Positions 24,239 to 32,146 of a stretch of DNA of 64,000 nucleotides are shown one piece after another (positions within the stretch are counted from its first letter, which is position 1; the number at the start of each line of letters is the position of its first letter). The position numbers were made by a program, and so were the translations under genes. The notes under the pieces were generated by a model. The model did no database searches. It had not been told where the DNA came from and saw nothing but the letters and a program-made list of their open reading frames with translations. The DNA is from an uncultured Pelagibacteraceae bacterium (GTDB lineage Bacteria; Pseudomonadota; Alphaproteobacteria; Pelagibacterales; Pelagibacteraceae): NCBI GenBank assembly GCA_902610655.1, contig CACLWL010000006.1:1-64000 (forward strand), read 5' to 3'.

Positions 24239-24934
24239 ATTAATTATTTCAAGTACATCACTTTCGTCGATAATTCTCATAAATTTTTTATGATGAATGT
24301 AATAGTCTCTAAATTTTAAGTTTTTAAAATTTTCTATTTTATCGATTAGTAAATCTTTATTTTTTCTTTTTAGAATTAACCCTAAGCCTTGATCAGCTTC
24401 AATAGTATAAGTATCTATGTCTATCCTCGTTCTTGATTTTACTATAGATTTCCACACGTCACCGTTCCAACTAGAATGAGTTTGTGGGATAGTTTGATGC
24501 CATATTTTAGCTGGTAAACAATCATGAATTAAAATAACCCCATTTTCGTTTAATACTTTTAAAGAGTTTTCTATATCTTTTAATACTTGCTCATAAACAT
24601 GAAGACCATCTATAAATATTAAATCAAATGTACTTTTGTTTTGTTTAAAAAAGTCATCACTTGTCATTCGATGTGTTCCACCAGTTTGTGGATCAACTCC
24701 AATTTTATTTTTAATAATTATTTTTGAGAAATTAACATCACTTTGACATCCAATTTCTAGATACGATTCAAATTTCTTTTTTTCTATTATTCTATTAATT
24801 ATATCAAATCGGCTTGATTTTTTGTGCCAATCATAATTAAATTTTTTTGAGAATCGCTCATTTGTAAAAAAATAATAAAGTCTTCTTAGATATAATGTAA
24901 ATTTGCCTGGTAAAGCATCATTTCTTATAATCAT
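24236..24934 (-). CDS. Class I SAM-dependent methyltransferase
   Basis: 232 residues. The SAM-binding motif I is YLEIGCQSDVNF, the acidic motif is LIFIDGLHVYEQVLKDIENS and LNENGVILIHDC follows, in the style of the Methyltransf_24 family (glycan or small-molecule methylation). The target is not deducible. Start overlaps the racemase stop by 4 bases, so the two genes form a unit. Confidence 0.8.
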   Translation of the reverse strand: MIIRNDALPGKFTLYLRRLYYFFTNERFSKKFNYDWHKKSSRFDIINRIIEKKKFESYLEIGCQSDVNFSKIIIKNKIGVDPQTGGTHRMTSDDFFKQNKSTFDLIFIDGLHVYEQVLKDIENSLKVLNENGVILIHDCLPAKIWHQTIPQTHSSWNGDVWKSIVKSRTRIDIDTYTIEADQGLGLILKRKNKDLLIDKIENFKNLKFRDYYIHHKKFMRIIDESDVLEIIN

Positions 24935-25626
24935 TTATAATATTTTTTCATAGATATTTGAGCTAACAATAAATTAGGATCGATAAATATTCTAGACTCT
25001 TTTACCTTTTTAAAAGATTTATAAGCAAATATTGCAATAGGTATTTCAGTACATCCGAGTATAATTTTTTTACATTTCATCTTTAAAAGATATTTTACAG
25101 CAGGTCGTAATACCTTTTCAGCATCTTTAACTTTACCCATTTTTACCAAATGAATTGCTTTGTTAACATTTTTTTTCTGCAAAGGTTTATTAGGACTTAA
25201 CAATTTATAATTTTTATCAAAATATTTATTATATATTTTTGTACTTAGTGTTGCTTCAGTGCATAATATTCCAATTTTTGAATTTTGTTTACAAGTTTTT
25301 TCTGTATGTATGTAAACTTCTTTTGGCATACTCAGTATTGGGATTTTAATATTTTTTTGGAGATCTTTGTGCCAGTAATGCGCTGTATTACATGGCATGA
25401 CAATAAATTTACATTTGTTTTTTTGAAGAAGTTTACAGCCAGAAATTAAACTTTTTAAAACGTTATTATATTTTTTTAAATTTTTGATTCTGTTTGGAAT
25501 TTTAGATTTATTATAAAGCATAAACATTGGGTAATTTTGATCGATTTTTCCTCGATTAATAACTGCAAGCTTATTACAAAAGTCTAAACCAGCACGAGTC
25601 CCCATACCTCCTAGAATTCCAATCAT
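24931..25626 (-). CDS. Aspartate/glutamate racemase family protein
   Basis: 231-residue PLP-independent amino-acid racemase. Both catalytic cysteines are in place: VMPCNTAHYW in the N-terminal half and ILGCTEIPIAI in the C-terminal half, with the start GILGGMGTRAGLDF typical of aspartate racemases. Likely produces a D-amino acid for envelope or metabolite use. Coupled to the methyltransferase and divergent from a LysE-type exporter, so amino-acid handling is a shared theme. Confidence 0.85.
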   Translation of the reverse strand: MIGILGGMGTRAGLDFCNKLAVINRGKIDQNYPMFMLYNKSKIPNRIKNLKKYNNVLKSLISGCKLLQKNKCKFIVMPCNTAHYWHKDLQKNIKIPILSMPKEVYIHTEKTCKQNSKIGILCTEATLSTKIYNKYFDKNYKLLSPNKPLQKKNVNKAIHLVKMGKVKDAEKVLRPAVKYLLKMKCKKIILGCTEIPIAIFAYKSFKKVKESRIFIDPNLLLAQISMKKYYK

Positions 25627-25709
25627 AAGTTATCTTGATATTATTTTTAAAAATATTTCAAGATATTTATCTTAACTAAGATAAAAGGTATCAAAGAAAA
25701 TTGTATTTT

Positions 25710-26327
25710 ATGAGTTTTTTTATTTTAGGTTTTTTAACAGGACTAAGTTTGATCTTAGCTTTAGGAGCTCAAAATATTTTTGTAATAGAGCAAGGTCTTA
25801 AAAAAAATTATATTTTTATTGTATGTCTAATTTGCTCTATCTCTGATTTAATTCTTATATTTTTAGGAATTTTCCTGTTTGATTATTTGGAAAATTATTT
25901 ATCAGGAACAGCCGAATTTATTTTGAATATTTTATTAGTTATATTTCTAATTTATTTCATATTTGAAAAAATAAAATCAAATTATCAAAATATTAACTTT
26001 AATGAACAACAAACTATTTTATCTTTTAAAAGTGTTATAATTAAAACTTTTGGTTTTACTTATTTAAACCCACATGTTTATTCAGATACTGTTTTCTTCC
26101 TAGGGAATTTTTCAAAAAATTTCGAAATTTTTAACAAGTATTATTTTGGTTTAGGTGCAGCTATTTCATCTTTAATTTTCTTTTTTTTGTTAGGATATTT
26201 ATCAAAATTTTTTTCTAATTATTTAAAAGGTGAAAAAATTTGGAAATACATTAATAACTTTATTATTATATTTATGAGCTGCCTATGCATTTATATTTTT
26301 AGAGATTTATATAATTTTATAGTTTAA
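25710..26327 (+). CDS. LysE/ArgO-family amino-acid exporter
   Basis: About 205 residues, six hydrophobic helices, inner membrane. N-terminal GFLTGLSLILALGAQNIFVI is the LysE/ArgO signature, and FGFTYLNPHVYSDTVFFLG matches the conserved middle motif (the family usually has LNPHxYLD). Predicted to export basic amino acids such as arginine or lysine. The ATG at 25710 is preferred over an in-frame TTG at 25701. Transcribed away from the racemase gene. Confidence 0.85.
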   Translation: MSFFILGFLTGLSLILALGAQNIFVIEQGLKKNYIFIVCLICSISDLILIFLGIFLFDYLENYLSGTAEFILNILLVIFLIYFIFEKIKSNYQNINFNEQQTILSFKSVIIKTFGFTYLNPHVYSDTVFFLGNFSKNFEIFNKYYFGLGAAISSLIFFFLLGYLSKFFSNYLKGEKIWKYINNFIIIFMSCLCIYIFRDLYNFIV

Positions 26328-26452
26328 GAAAAGCTAATAAAACCAAACCAAGCCAAAATAAATATCGCCAACCAAAGTAAACCTTTTATTAAAAAGAATA
26401 AAAAACTTCCAGTAAGAATATATTTGATAATTTTTTTAATTTGACTTTTCAA
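26324..26452 (-). CDS. Putative 42-residue membrane peptide downstream of hisD-family gene
   Basis: TTG-start ORF of 42 codons: a basic N terminus (LKSQIKKIIKYIL), then a single hydrophobic helix rich in aromatic residues (FLFFLIKGLLWLAIFILAWF) and the end GFISFS. It begins 13 bases after the HisD-family stop and its stop overlaps the convergent LysE stop by 4 bases. The amphipathic basic start plus transmembrane helix is protein-like, but no homolog is recalled. Confidence 0.45.
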   Translation of the reverse strand: MKSQIKKIIKYILTGSFLFFLIKGLLWLAIFILAWFGFISFS

Positions 26453-26464
26453 TATTTGCTAGAC

Positions 26465-27751
26465 TTAATTTGAATATCCATATTTTCTCAATCTAATATC
26501 ACCAGTTCTTGCATGCGCTTCCATACCTTCGTACCTTGATATTCTAGCAGCCGCAGCACCAACTTCCTTAGTGGACTCTTTGGTCATTCTTTGAAAACTT
26601 AATGTTTTAATAAATTTTCCTACAAATAAACCACCAGTGTATTTACCAGCACCCTTGGTAGGTAAAATATGATTAGTCCCTGAGCATTTATCTCCATAGG
26701 CAACTGTAGTTTCCTCACCAATAAATAAAGATCCATAATTTTTGAGACGATCATGAAACCATTTTAAATTTTTAGTTTGCACCTCTAAATGTTCTGGAGC
26801 ATATTCATCGCTTATTTTTGCCATCTCTTCATCACTGTCACATAAAATAACTTCACCGTAATCTTTCCATGCTGCCTCTGCACTTGTTCTCGGTAATTCT
26901 GGAAGTTTAGAAATTAATTCTGGAACTCTCTTCATAACTATTTCAGCAAGTTTTTTACTAGTTGTATAAAGCCAAGCTGGTGAATTATATCCATGCTCAG
27001 CTTGTCCAACTAAATCCACAGCAACAATATCTGGATCTGCAGTTTCATCTGCGATAATTGCAATTTCAGTTGGTCCAGCAAATAAATCTATGCCAACTTT
27101 TCCAAATAAAATTCTTTTTGCTTCTGCAACAAATTGATTTCCTGGTCCAACCAATATATCTGCTGGTTCATTTCCGAATAAACCATAAGTCATTGCAGCA
27201 ATTGCAGGAACACCGCCAAGATTTAAAATTACGTCTGCTCCACAAAGATTTGCTGTATAAATAATAGCAGGATGAGCACCTATTTTTTCTTTAGGAGGAC
27301 TACAAGCTATAATATTTTTCACACCAGCAACTTTTGCAGTCGTTACACTCATAACAGCAGATGCTATATGGGCATATCTTCCTCCAGGTATATAACATCC
27401 TGCAGTGTTAACAGGGACTAACTTTTGCCCTGCATATAGTCCTTTTGACAACTCAACCTCAAAATCTTGGCCATAATTTTTAAGTTGTGCTTCTGCGAAT
27501 TTTCTTACTCTTTCATGTGAAAACTGAATGTCGTCTTTAGTTTTTTGATCTAATGATTTATTTATTTGATCGATTTTCTCTTTTGAAACTATTATTTCTC
27601 CATCAAATTTATCAAATTTTTTTGTAAGTTCTTTACATCCATCCTCTTTAGATTTTTCTAATTCAGATAATAAATTTTGAACTATGTCTCGAGTTTTTGT
27701 ATCGTCAGTTGAAGCAGTTTTTATGGCTTTTTTTAAATATTGAATTCCCAT
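26465..27751 (-). CDS. Histidinol dehydrogenase-family enzyme, probably sulfopropanediol (HpsN-type) dehydrogenase
   Basis: 428-residue NAD-dependent, zinc-type dehydrogenase. The HisD fold is clear: PGGRYAHIASAVMSVT, LVGQAEHGYNSPAWLYTT, GPTEIAIIADETADP and YAPEHLEV. However the C-terminal region (CSGTNHILPTKGAGKYTGG, RYEGMEAHARTGDIRL) follows the pattern I associate with HpsN, which oxidises 2,3-dihydroxypropane-1-sulfonate to sulfolactate, not classical HisD. No other his gene is near. It is followed upstream on the same strand by a phosphotransacylase gene (26-base gap). True histidinol dehydrogenase remains possible. Confidence 0.75.
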   Translation of the reverse strand: MGIQYLKKAIKTASTDDTKTRDIVQNLLSELEKSKEDGCKELTKKFDKFDGEIIVSKEKIDQINKSLDQKTKDDIQFSHERVRKFAEAQLKNYGQDFEVELSKGLYAGQKLVPVNTAGCYIPGGRYAHIASAVMSVTTAKVAGVKNIIACSPPKEKIGAHPAIIYTANLCGADVILNLGGVPAIAAMTYGLFGNEPADILVGPGNQFVAEAKRILFGKVGIDLFAGPTEIAIIADETADPDIVAVDLVGQAEHGYNSPAWLYTTSKKLAEIVMKRVPELISKLPELPRTSAEAAWKDYGEVILCDSDEEMAKISDEYAPEHLEVQTKNLKWFHDRLKNYGSLFIGEETTVAYGDKCSGTNHILPTKGAGKYTGGLFVGKFIKTLSFQRMTKESTKEVGAAAARISRYEGMEAHARTGDIRLRKYGYSN

Positions 27752-27776
27752 TTTAGATATATTTATATTTTGATTA

Positions 27777-28688
27777 TTAATCTAATGCAACTACTGCTGC
27801 AGCTATAGATGCCATTCTGGCAGTTGCTTCATCTGATCTACTTGTTATTACTACTGGAACTTTACCGCCAACCACAACACCAGCTGCGCATGCACCCATG
27901 AAATATATCATTATTTTTACTAGAGCATTACCGGCTTCAACATTAGGTACTAACAAGACATCTGCTTGTCCTGCGACAGAATTTTTTATTCCTTTTATAT
28001 CTGCTGATTTTTTTGAAACACTATTATCAAAAGCCAAAGGTCCAAAAACATCTGCTGTAAGATTTTCTTTTTTTGCAATATCACTGATTTCTTTGGCGTC
28101 TAAAGAACTTTGTACACTATCTAAAATTTCTTCAGTTGCAGAAAGTATAGAAATTTTTGGTCTTTCAATACCAATCCTTTGACTGAAACTAATTGCATTT
28201 TTTAATATGTGCATTTTGGTTTTTACATTTGGAGAAACATTTAAAGCACCATCAGTTATAATTAGAGGACTGTCATTTTTTTCAAGTGTCATGTGCCATA
28301 TATGACTCAGTCTTGTTTTACCTAATAAATTATACTCTTTCTTTATTATTTCTTTCATAAGAACATCTGTATGAATATGACCTTTAACTATAATCTTAAT
28401 TTTACCTTTTGATGCAAGATCAGCTGCAATTTTTGCGGTGGTGTTTTCATCTGGCTCATGAATTATCTCATAATTTGAAATATCAAATTTTAGTTCATCA
28501 GCATATTTTTGAATTTCGTTTTTATCTCCAATGAGGACGGGAGTAATTAAGTTTTCTTTAACAGCATCTATAACAGAAAGCATCGGTAACATTTTTCCAG
28601 CATTAACAATTCCAGCCGGAACAATTTTTTTCTTATGTGCAATATCTAACAAATTAATAGGACAAATAATTTCTTTACTTGAAAGCAT
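27777..28688 (-). CDS. Phosphate acetyl/butyryltransferase family protein
   Basis: 303-residue phosphotransacylase (PTA_PTB fold) swapping acyl-phosphate and acyl-CoA. Recognisable segments are GIVNAGKMLPMLSVIDAV, GHIHTDVLMKEIIKK, ITDGALNVSPNVKTKMHIL and ISILSATEEI; the C-terminal MGACAAGVVVGGKVPVVITS completes the domain. It is shorter than full Pta and matches the Ptb/short-Pta type. It lies upstream of the HpsN-like gene on the same strand; in sulfonate pathways Pta uses acetyl phosphate from Xsc, but no xsc is in this window. Confidence 0.85.
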   Translation of the reverse strand: MLSSKEIICPINLLDIAHKKKIVPAGIVNAGKMLPMLSVIDAVKENLITPVLIGDKNEIQKYADELKFDISNYEIIHEPDENTTAKIAADLASKGKIKIIVKGHIHTDVLMKEIIKKEYNLLGKTRLSHIWHMTLEKNDSPLIITDGALNVSPNVKTKMHILKNAISFSQRIGIERPKISILSATEEILDSVQSSLDAKEISDIAKKENLTADVFGPLAFDNSVSKKSADIKGIKNSVAGQADVLLVPNVEAGNALVKIMIYFMGACAAGVVVGGKVPVVITSRSDEATARMASIAAAVVALD

Positions 28689-28744
28689 AAATTACTTTTT
28701 ACATGAATTTTAGACGTGTATATAGTAGGTTAATATGGCATAAA

Positions 28745-29593
28745 ATGGAAATTGCAACTAAAATTGCCCCGATAGCTTTAGCTCTCATAATGTTAACCCT
28801 TGGTTTAGGTCTTACAATTAAAGATTTTACCAGAGTTATAAAACAACCAAAAGATTTTTTATTGGGAGCTACTTGCCAATTAATTATTCTTCCAATTATT
28901 GCGTTTATTTTAATAAAAATATTTAAAACACCAGTTGAACTCGCTTTAGGTGTTATGATTATAGCAGCATCGCCAGGAGGAGTTACATCAAATGTACTTA
29001 CAAAATTCGCAAATGGTGATGTTGCGTTATCAGTTTCATTAACAGCAATTATAAGTTTAGTGAGTATAATTTCAGTACCATTTATAGTTTTTAAATCTGC
29101 TGACTTGCTTCAAATTAAATACATAACTAATGAAATTTCAATGGTCGGTATTTCTATTAAGATGTTTTTAGTTGTAACTTTGCCTGTATTAGTTGGAATG
29201 ATAATAAGAAAATTTGCAACAATAATTATTGTATCCAACGAGAAAATAATTGAAGTATTATCACTTATTTTTTTTATGATTGTTTTTATAGCAATTTGGG
29301 TAGAGGAGTGGGAAAATATTTCAACTTACTTAAAACAGGCAGGTTTTATTAGTTTAGTGTTAAATTTATCAATGATTTTAATAGGTTATTACTTAGCTAA
29401 ATTTTTTTCTACTGGTGTAGAACAAAGAAAATGCATTTCATTAGAATGTGGATTACAAAATGGAACATTGGCTGTATTTGTCGCCACTCAAATTTTTAAT
29501 GATGTATATTTCATAGTTCCTACTGCTGCTTATGCGCTTATAATGTTTGTAACTTCAATCTTATTCGTTTTACTTGTTAAAAATTTGAGATAA
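28745..29593 (+). CDS. Bile acid:Na+ symporter (BASS) family transporter
   Basis: About 282 residues, 9-10 hydrophobic helices, inner membrane. The BASS motifs GATCQLIILPIIAF and IIAASPGGVTSNVLTKFANGD are present, and ISLECGLQNGTLAVFVATQI near the C terminus holds the second Na+ motif. BASS members carry organic anions such as pyruvate or pantoate. The ATG at 28745 is preferred to one at 28703, which would leave only 14 bases to the divergent phosphotransacylase gene; this choice is tentative. Confidence 0.85.
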   Translation: MEIATKIAPIALALIMLTLGLGLTIKDFTRVIKQPKDFLLGATCQLIILPIIAFILIKIFKTPVELALGVMIIAASPGGVTSNVLTKFANGDVALSVSLTAIISLVSIISVPFIVFKSADLLQIKYITNEISMVGISIKMFLVVTLPVLVGMIIRKFATIIIVSNEKIIEVLSLIFFMIVFIAIWVEEWENISTYLKQAGFISLVLNLSMILIGYYLAKFFSTGVEQRKCISLECGLQNGTLAVFVATQIFNDVYFIVPTAAYALIMFVTSILFVLLVKNLR

Positions 29594-29653
29594 GCATTAT
29601 TTCTGGACATTTTGTAACTATTTAGATGTAAAAAAATTGATATATAAACAGTT

Positions 29654-30037
29654 ATGCAGTTTGAGATAATTTTACCATCAGTTGTACTGGGTATAATGCT
29701 TTTCTTTTCCTTTGCTGTTGCGCCTATAATTTTCAAAGTTCTCAAAGAAAACGATGCACGGAAGTTCGTAAGAACAATTTTTCCATATTACTATTTAATA
29801 AATCTAATGTTAATTTCTTTAATTTGTATATTCCTATTTTCTAAAAATTTTATTAATTTAGATTTTTATTTACTAGTTTCCATAGCAACTTTATTTGCAA
29901 TTTCACTGTTTATATTAATGCCGATGATTAATAATGCTAGGGACCTAAAACAAGATACGAAGTTTAAATATCTCCATGCAATATCTGTAATAATTAATTT
30001 CCTACAAATTATTATTCTTATTTATGTTCTGTTTTAA
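29654..30037 (+). CDS. DUF4149/TMEM205-like membrane protein
   Basis: 127 residues, four hydrophobic helices. The family pattern is visible as SVVLGIMLFFSFAVAPIIFK, then ARKFVRTIFPYYYLIN, MPMINNARD and a final helix. TMEM205-like proteins are of unknown function. The stop overlaps the next gene by 14 bases, so both are likely cotranscribed. Confidence 0.75.
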   Translation: MQFEIILPSVVLGIMLFFSFAVAPIIFKVLKENDARKFVRTIFPYYYLINLMLISLICIFLFSKNFINLDFYLLVSIATLFAISLFILMPMINNARDLKQDTKFKYLHAISVIINFLQIIILIYVLF

Positions 30038-30584
30038 TGTAAAAAAAATTTCAATATTTTTTCTTTCTTTCTTTTTTTTAACTGAAGTCTACGCTAATAA
30101 TGAAACAATAAATGCCCTGAAAGATGGTAGCAAGATAGTATTTATAAGACATTCACTTGCACCAGGAAATGGCGATCCTGAGAATTTTATTTTAAATGAT
30201 TGTTTAACGCAGAGAAACTTAAGTGAAAAGGGTATACAACAATCAAAAAAAATTGGTAATTTTTTTACAGCAAATAAAATAGAAATTGATGCAGTTTTAA
30301 GTAGTGAGTGGTGTAGGTGTAAAGATACGGCCTTTCATGCATTTGAAAACTTTATAACTTTTAATGCGCTAAATTCTTTTTATGACCCTAAGTTTTCTAT
30401 GAATGAAGAGTTACAGATAATAGATCTTAAAAAATTTATTGAGAATTGGGAAAGCAGCAAAAATCTGATTCTTGTTACACATTATGTAGTTATATCTTCA
30501 ATGTTAAACGTTGGTTCTTCATCAGGGGAAATTATTGTAGTAAATAAAGATCTTGAGATACTAGGTAGAATGCAGACTTTTTAA
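30024..30584 (+). CDS. Exported histidine phosphatase superfamily protein
   Basis: 186 residues with an N-terminal signal segment (ISIFFLSFFFLTEVYA) and a phosphoglycerate-mutase-type fold. The phospho-histidine is in FIRHSLAPG (R42-H43; Ser replaces the usual Gly of RHG), and the second active-site His is in LVTHYVVIS. Likely a periplasmic phosphatase; substrate unknown. Overlaps the DUF4149 gene by 14 bases. Confidence 0.8.
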   Translation: MFCFNVKKISIFFLSFFFLTEVYANNETINALKDGSKIVFIRHSLAPGNGDPENFILNDCLTQRNLSEKGIQQSKKIGNFFTANKIEIDAVLSSEWCRCKDTAFHAFENFITFNALNSFYDPKFSMNEELQIIDLKKFIENWESSKNLILVTHYVVISSMLNVGSSSGEIIVVNKDLEILGRMQTF

Positions 30585-30644
30585 AATCTGAGCTAGGACA
30601 ATTATTCCCATTATAAAATTAACGATTATTTATTAACTTACAGC

Positions 30645-30788
30645 ATGGTACCTATTGTATTTTCTTTAACCGTTCTTACAGTCATATTGTTTATTGCATT
30701 TATGTTTAGAACACCCTCAAAAAAAGAAATAAAAAAATTTGTTGATAAAACTAATGAAAAAGATATCTGGTCAAAACTAGGATTTTGA
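30645..30788 (+). CDS. 47-residue single-pass microprotein (copy 2 of 2)
   Basis: 47 codons: hydrophobic segment (IVFSLTVLTVILFIAFMF), FRTPSKKEIKKF at 21-32, acidic/basic stretch, WSKLGF at the end. Length and motif positions are identical to the ORF at 12431-12574, although sequence between the motifs differs, which is the pattern expected of purifying selection on a real protein. Predicted inner-membrane peptide with cytosolic C terminus. Function unknown. It precedes a second possible small ORF and msrB. Confidence 0.75.
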   Translation: MVPIVFSLTVLTVILFIAFMFRTPSKKEIKKFVDKTNEKDIWSKLGF

Positions 30789-30792
30789 CCTT

Positions 30793-30894
30793 GTGAAAAA
30801 AAAAATTAAATATTTCATTTATTTTGCTATCTACATAATACTTATACTTATTTTAGCTGCTGTATTTTATGTAAATGGTATTAGTTTAATTTAA
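30793..30894 (+). CDS. Putative 33-residue membrane peptide
   Basis: GTG-start ORF, basic N terminus (VKKKIKYF) and one hydrophobic helix (IYIILILILAAVFYV), 4 bases after the 47-residue microprotein and 6 bases before msrB. The tight spacing suggests a translated gene, but the AT-rich sequence could produce such an ORF by chance. Confidence 0.4.
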   Translation: MKKKIKYFIYFAIYIILILILAAVFYVNGISLI

Positions 30895-30900
30895 AATATA

Positions 30901-31362
30901 ATGAAGAAAAGAAATTTTATAAAATTAATTGCATCTACTTTTGTATCTTTTTTTTTCATTAATATATCTTCACTGTACGCAAAAATAGAAAAGAAAATCA
31001 TAAATAAATCTTTAACAGAGCAGCAAAAAAAAATAATGTTTAAAGAGGGTACTGAAAAACCATTTACGAGTAGTTTAATTAATGAAACTAGAGATGGTTT
31101 TTATCATTGTGCGAACTGTAATGCTAAACTATTTTCTTCAAACTCAAAATTTGATAGTGGAACTGGATGGCCTTCGTTTTCCGAGGCACTCCCTGGAGCT
31201 TTTGTAACAAAGGTTGATTACTCATTTGGCATGAAACGTACTGAGTATCATTGTGCAAATTGTGGCGCACATCATGGACATGTTTTTGATGATGGCCCCT
31301 CTGAAACGGGTAAAAGATTTTGCAACAATGGTCTTTGTTTAATTTTTATTCCCTCAAATTAA
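30901..31362 (+). CDS. msrB: Exported peptide-methionine (R)-S-oxide reductase
   Basis: 153-residue MsrB repairing methionine-R-sulfoxide in proteins. The two zinc CxxC motifs are YHCANCNAKLF and YHCANCGAHHGHVF, the substrate loop is SGTGWPSFSEA, and the catalytic region is KRFCNNGLCLIF. An N-terminal hydrophobic segment with basic start (MKKRNFIKLIASTFVSFFFI) suggests export to the periplasm, unusual compared with cytosolic MsrB but known for envelope repair systems. Stop overlaps the convergent gene by 4 bases. Confidence 0.9.
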   Translation: MKKRNFIKLIASTFVSFFFINISSLYAKIEKKIINKSLTEQQKKIMFKEGTEKPFTSSLINETRDGFYHCANCNAKLFSSNSKFDSGTGWPSFSEALPGAFVTKVDYSFGMKRTEYHCANCGAHHGHVFDDGPSETGKRFCNNGLCLIFIPSN

Positions 31363-31802
31363 TCAATAAAATTAAGTTTTATTAATTTTTCTTTATTGAC
31401 TTCTTTACACCATAACTCATAAGTTTCACACATTCTCCAAACTAAACCAAAAGCATTTTGTGAACTCGATAAAGGAAAAGAACTTTTAGCAAAATAAGTT
31501 TCGCTATTTTCTTTAAATTGTTTCATGACAGTATTCTTTTGTAAATTAAGTAGATCAATTGTCTCTTTAGGGAGTTTTTTTCCTGTTTCAAAATTTAAAA
31601 AATTATTTTCTTTAAGTTTTACGAAAAGATTATTATGAAAGCCTCCATTTTTAATTTCATCAAATTCTTTTGTAGATATAAATCTTTCAATCAACTCAAT
31701 ATTATTTAAGCCCAAGTCCTCATTTTTAATTTTAATAAGATTTGAGTAAATCGACTCAGGTAAGTAAAGCATCAATGGTTTTGAGGTATCTTTTTTTTTC
31801 AT
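31359..31802 (-). CDS. Protein of unknown function with upstream Fur-box-like site
   Basis: 147 residues, no signal peptide or membrane helix, rich in charged residues and helical by eye (SSQNAFGLVWRMCETYELWC near the C terminus; LPKETIDLLNLQKNTVMKQF in the middle). No family recognised; a phasin-like helical protein is one possibility. A perfect 7-1-7 palindrome resembling a Fur box sits 73 bases upstream between this gene and the divergent zinc-ribbon ORF. Confidence 0.65.
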   Translation of the reverse strand: MKKKDTSKPLMLYLPESIYSNLIKIKNEDLGLNNIELIERFISTKEFDEIKNGGFHNNLFVKLKENNFLNFETGKKLPKETIDLLNLQKNTVMKQFKENSETYFAKSSFPLSSSQNAFGLVWRMCETYELWCKEVNKEKLIKLNFID

Positions 31803-31874
31803 TTAATTTTTTTTTAGTGATTGATAATCATTAACAACTAAATTTTTTTTAATCAATTTTATGCATTATTTTTT

Positions 31875-31889
31875 TGATAATGATTATCA
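31875..31889. promoter_or_regulatory. Fur-box-like operator
   Basis: TGATAATGATTATCA is a perfect 7-1-7 inverted repeat and very close to the canonical Fur core (GATAATGATAATCATTATC). A weaker partial repeat, TGATTGATAATCA, lies at 31818-31830. Both are in the 158-base gap between divergent genes, so both could be iron-regulated. Confidence 0.6.
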
Positions 31890-31960
31890 TTAAAGTTGCG
31901 ATTTATTCTCAAAAAAATTAAAAAAGTTGAAAAAATATAATTATTATTTATTTTATTTGA

Positions 31961-32140
31961 ATGGAACTAGAAACACATAATTGTAGAAAATGCGGTTTAA
32001 CAATATCAGCAACTTGCTCAAAGTGTCATAGAATTGTTGATGTTAAAAAACTTGATGATGGATGTATCGTTAGAGTTACTAAGTGTGGTGATTGCGCAAA
32101 CACACCAGTAATTAAAGATATTTGTACAAAACAAGCTTAA
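31961..32140 (+). CDS. 59-residue Cys-rich zinc-ribbon-like protein
   Basis: 59 codons with eight cysteines: C8-x2-C11, C19-x2-C22, C35, C42-x2-C45 and C55 (HNCRKCG, TCSKCH, KCGDCA, DIC). Two to three CxxC knuckles suggest one or two zinc ions or an Fe-S site. Probably cytosolic. It is divergent from the unknown gene at 31359 across a Fur-box-like site, making iron-responsive expression plausible. Convergent with the GMC oxidoreductase gene, 6 bases apart. Function unknown. Confidence 0.65.
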   Translation: MELETHNCRKCGLTISATCSKCHRIVDVKKLDDGCIVRVTKCGDCANTPVIKDICTKQA

Positions 32141-32146
32141 GTCAAC

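Noticed and set aside
27058-27264. Gln/Leu-rich 68-codon plus-strand ORF inside the HisD-family gene
   Set aside because: Composition is that of a reversed Ser/Ala/Lys-rich gene; a shadow.
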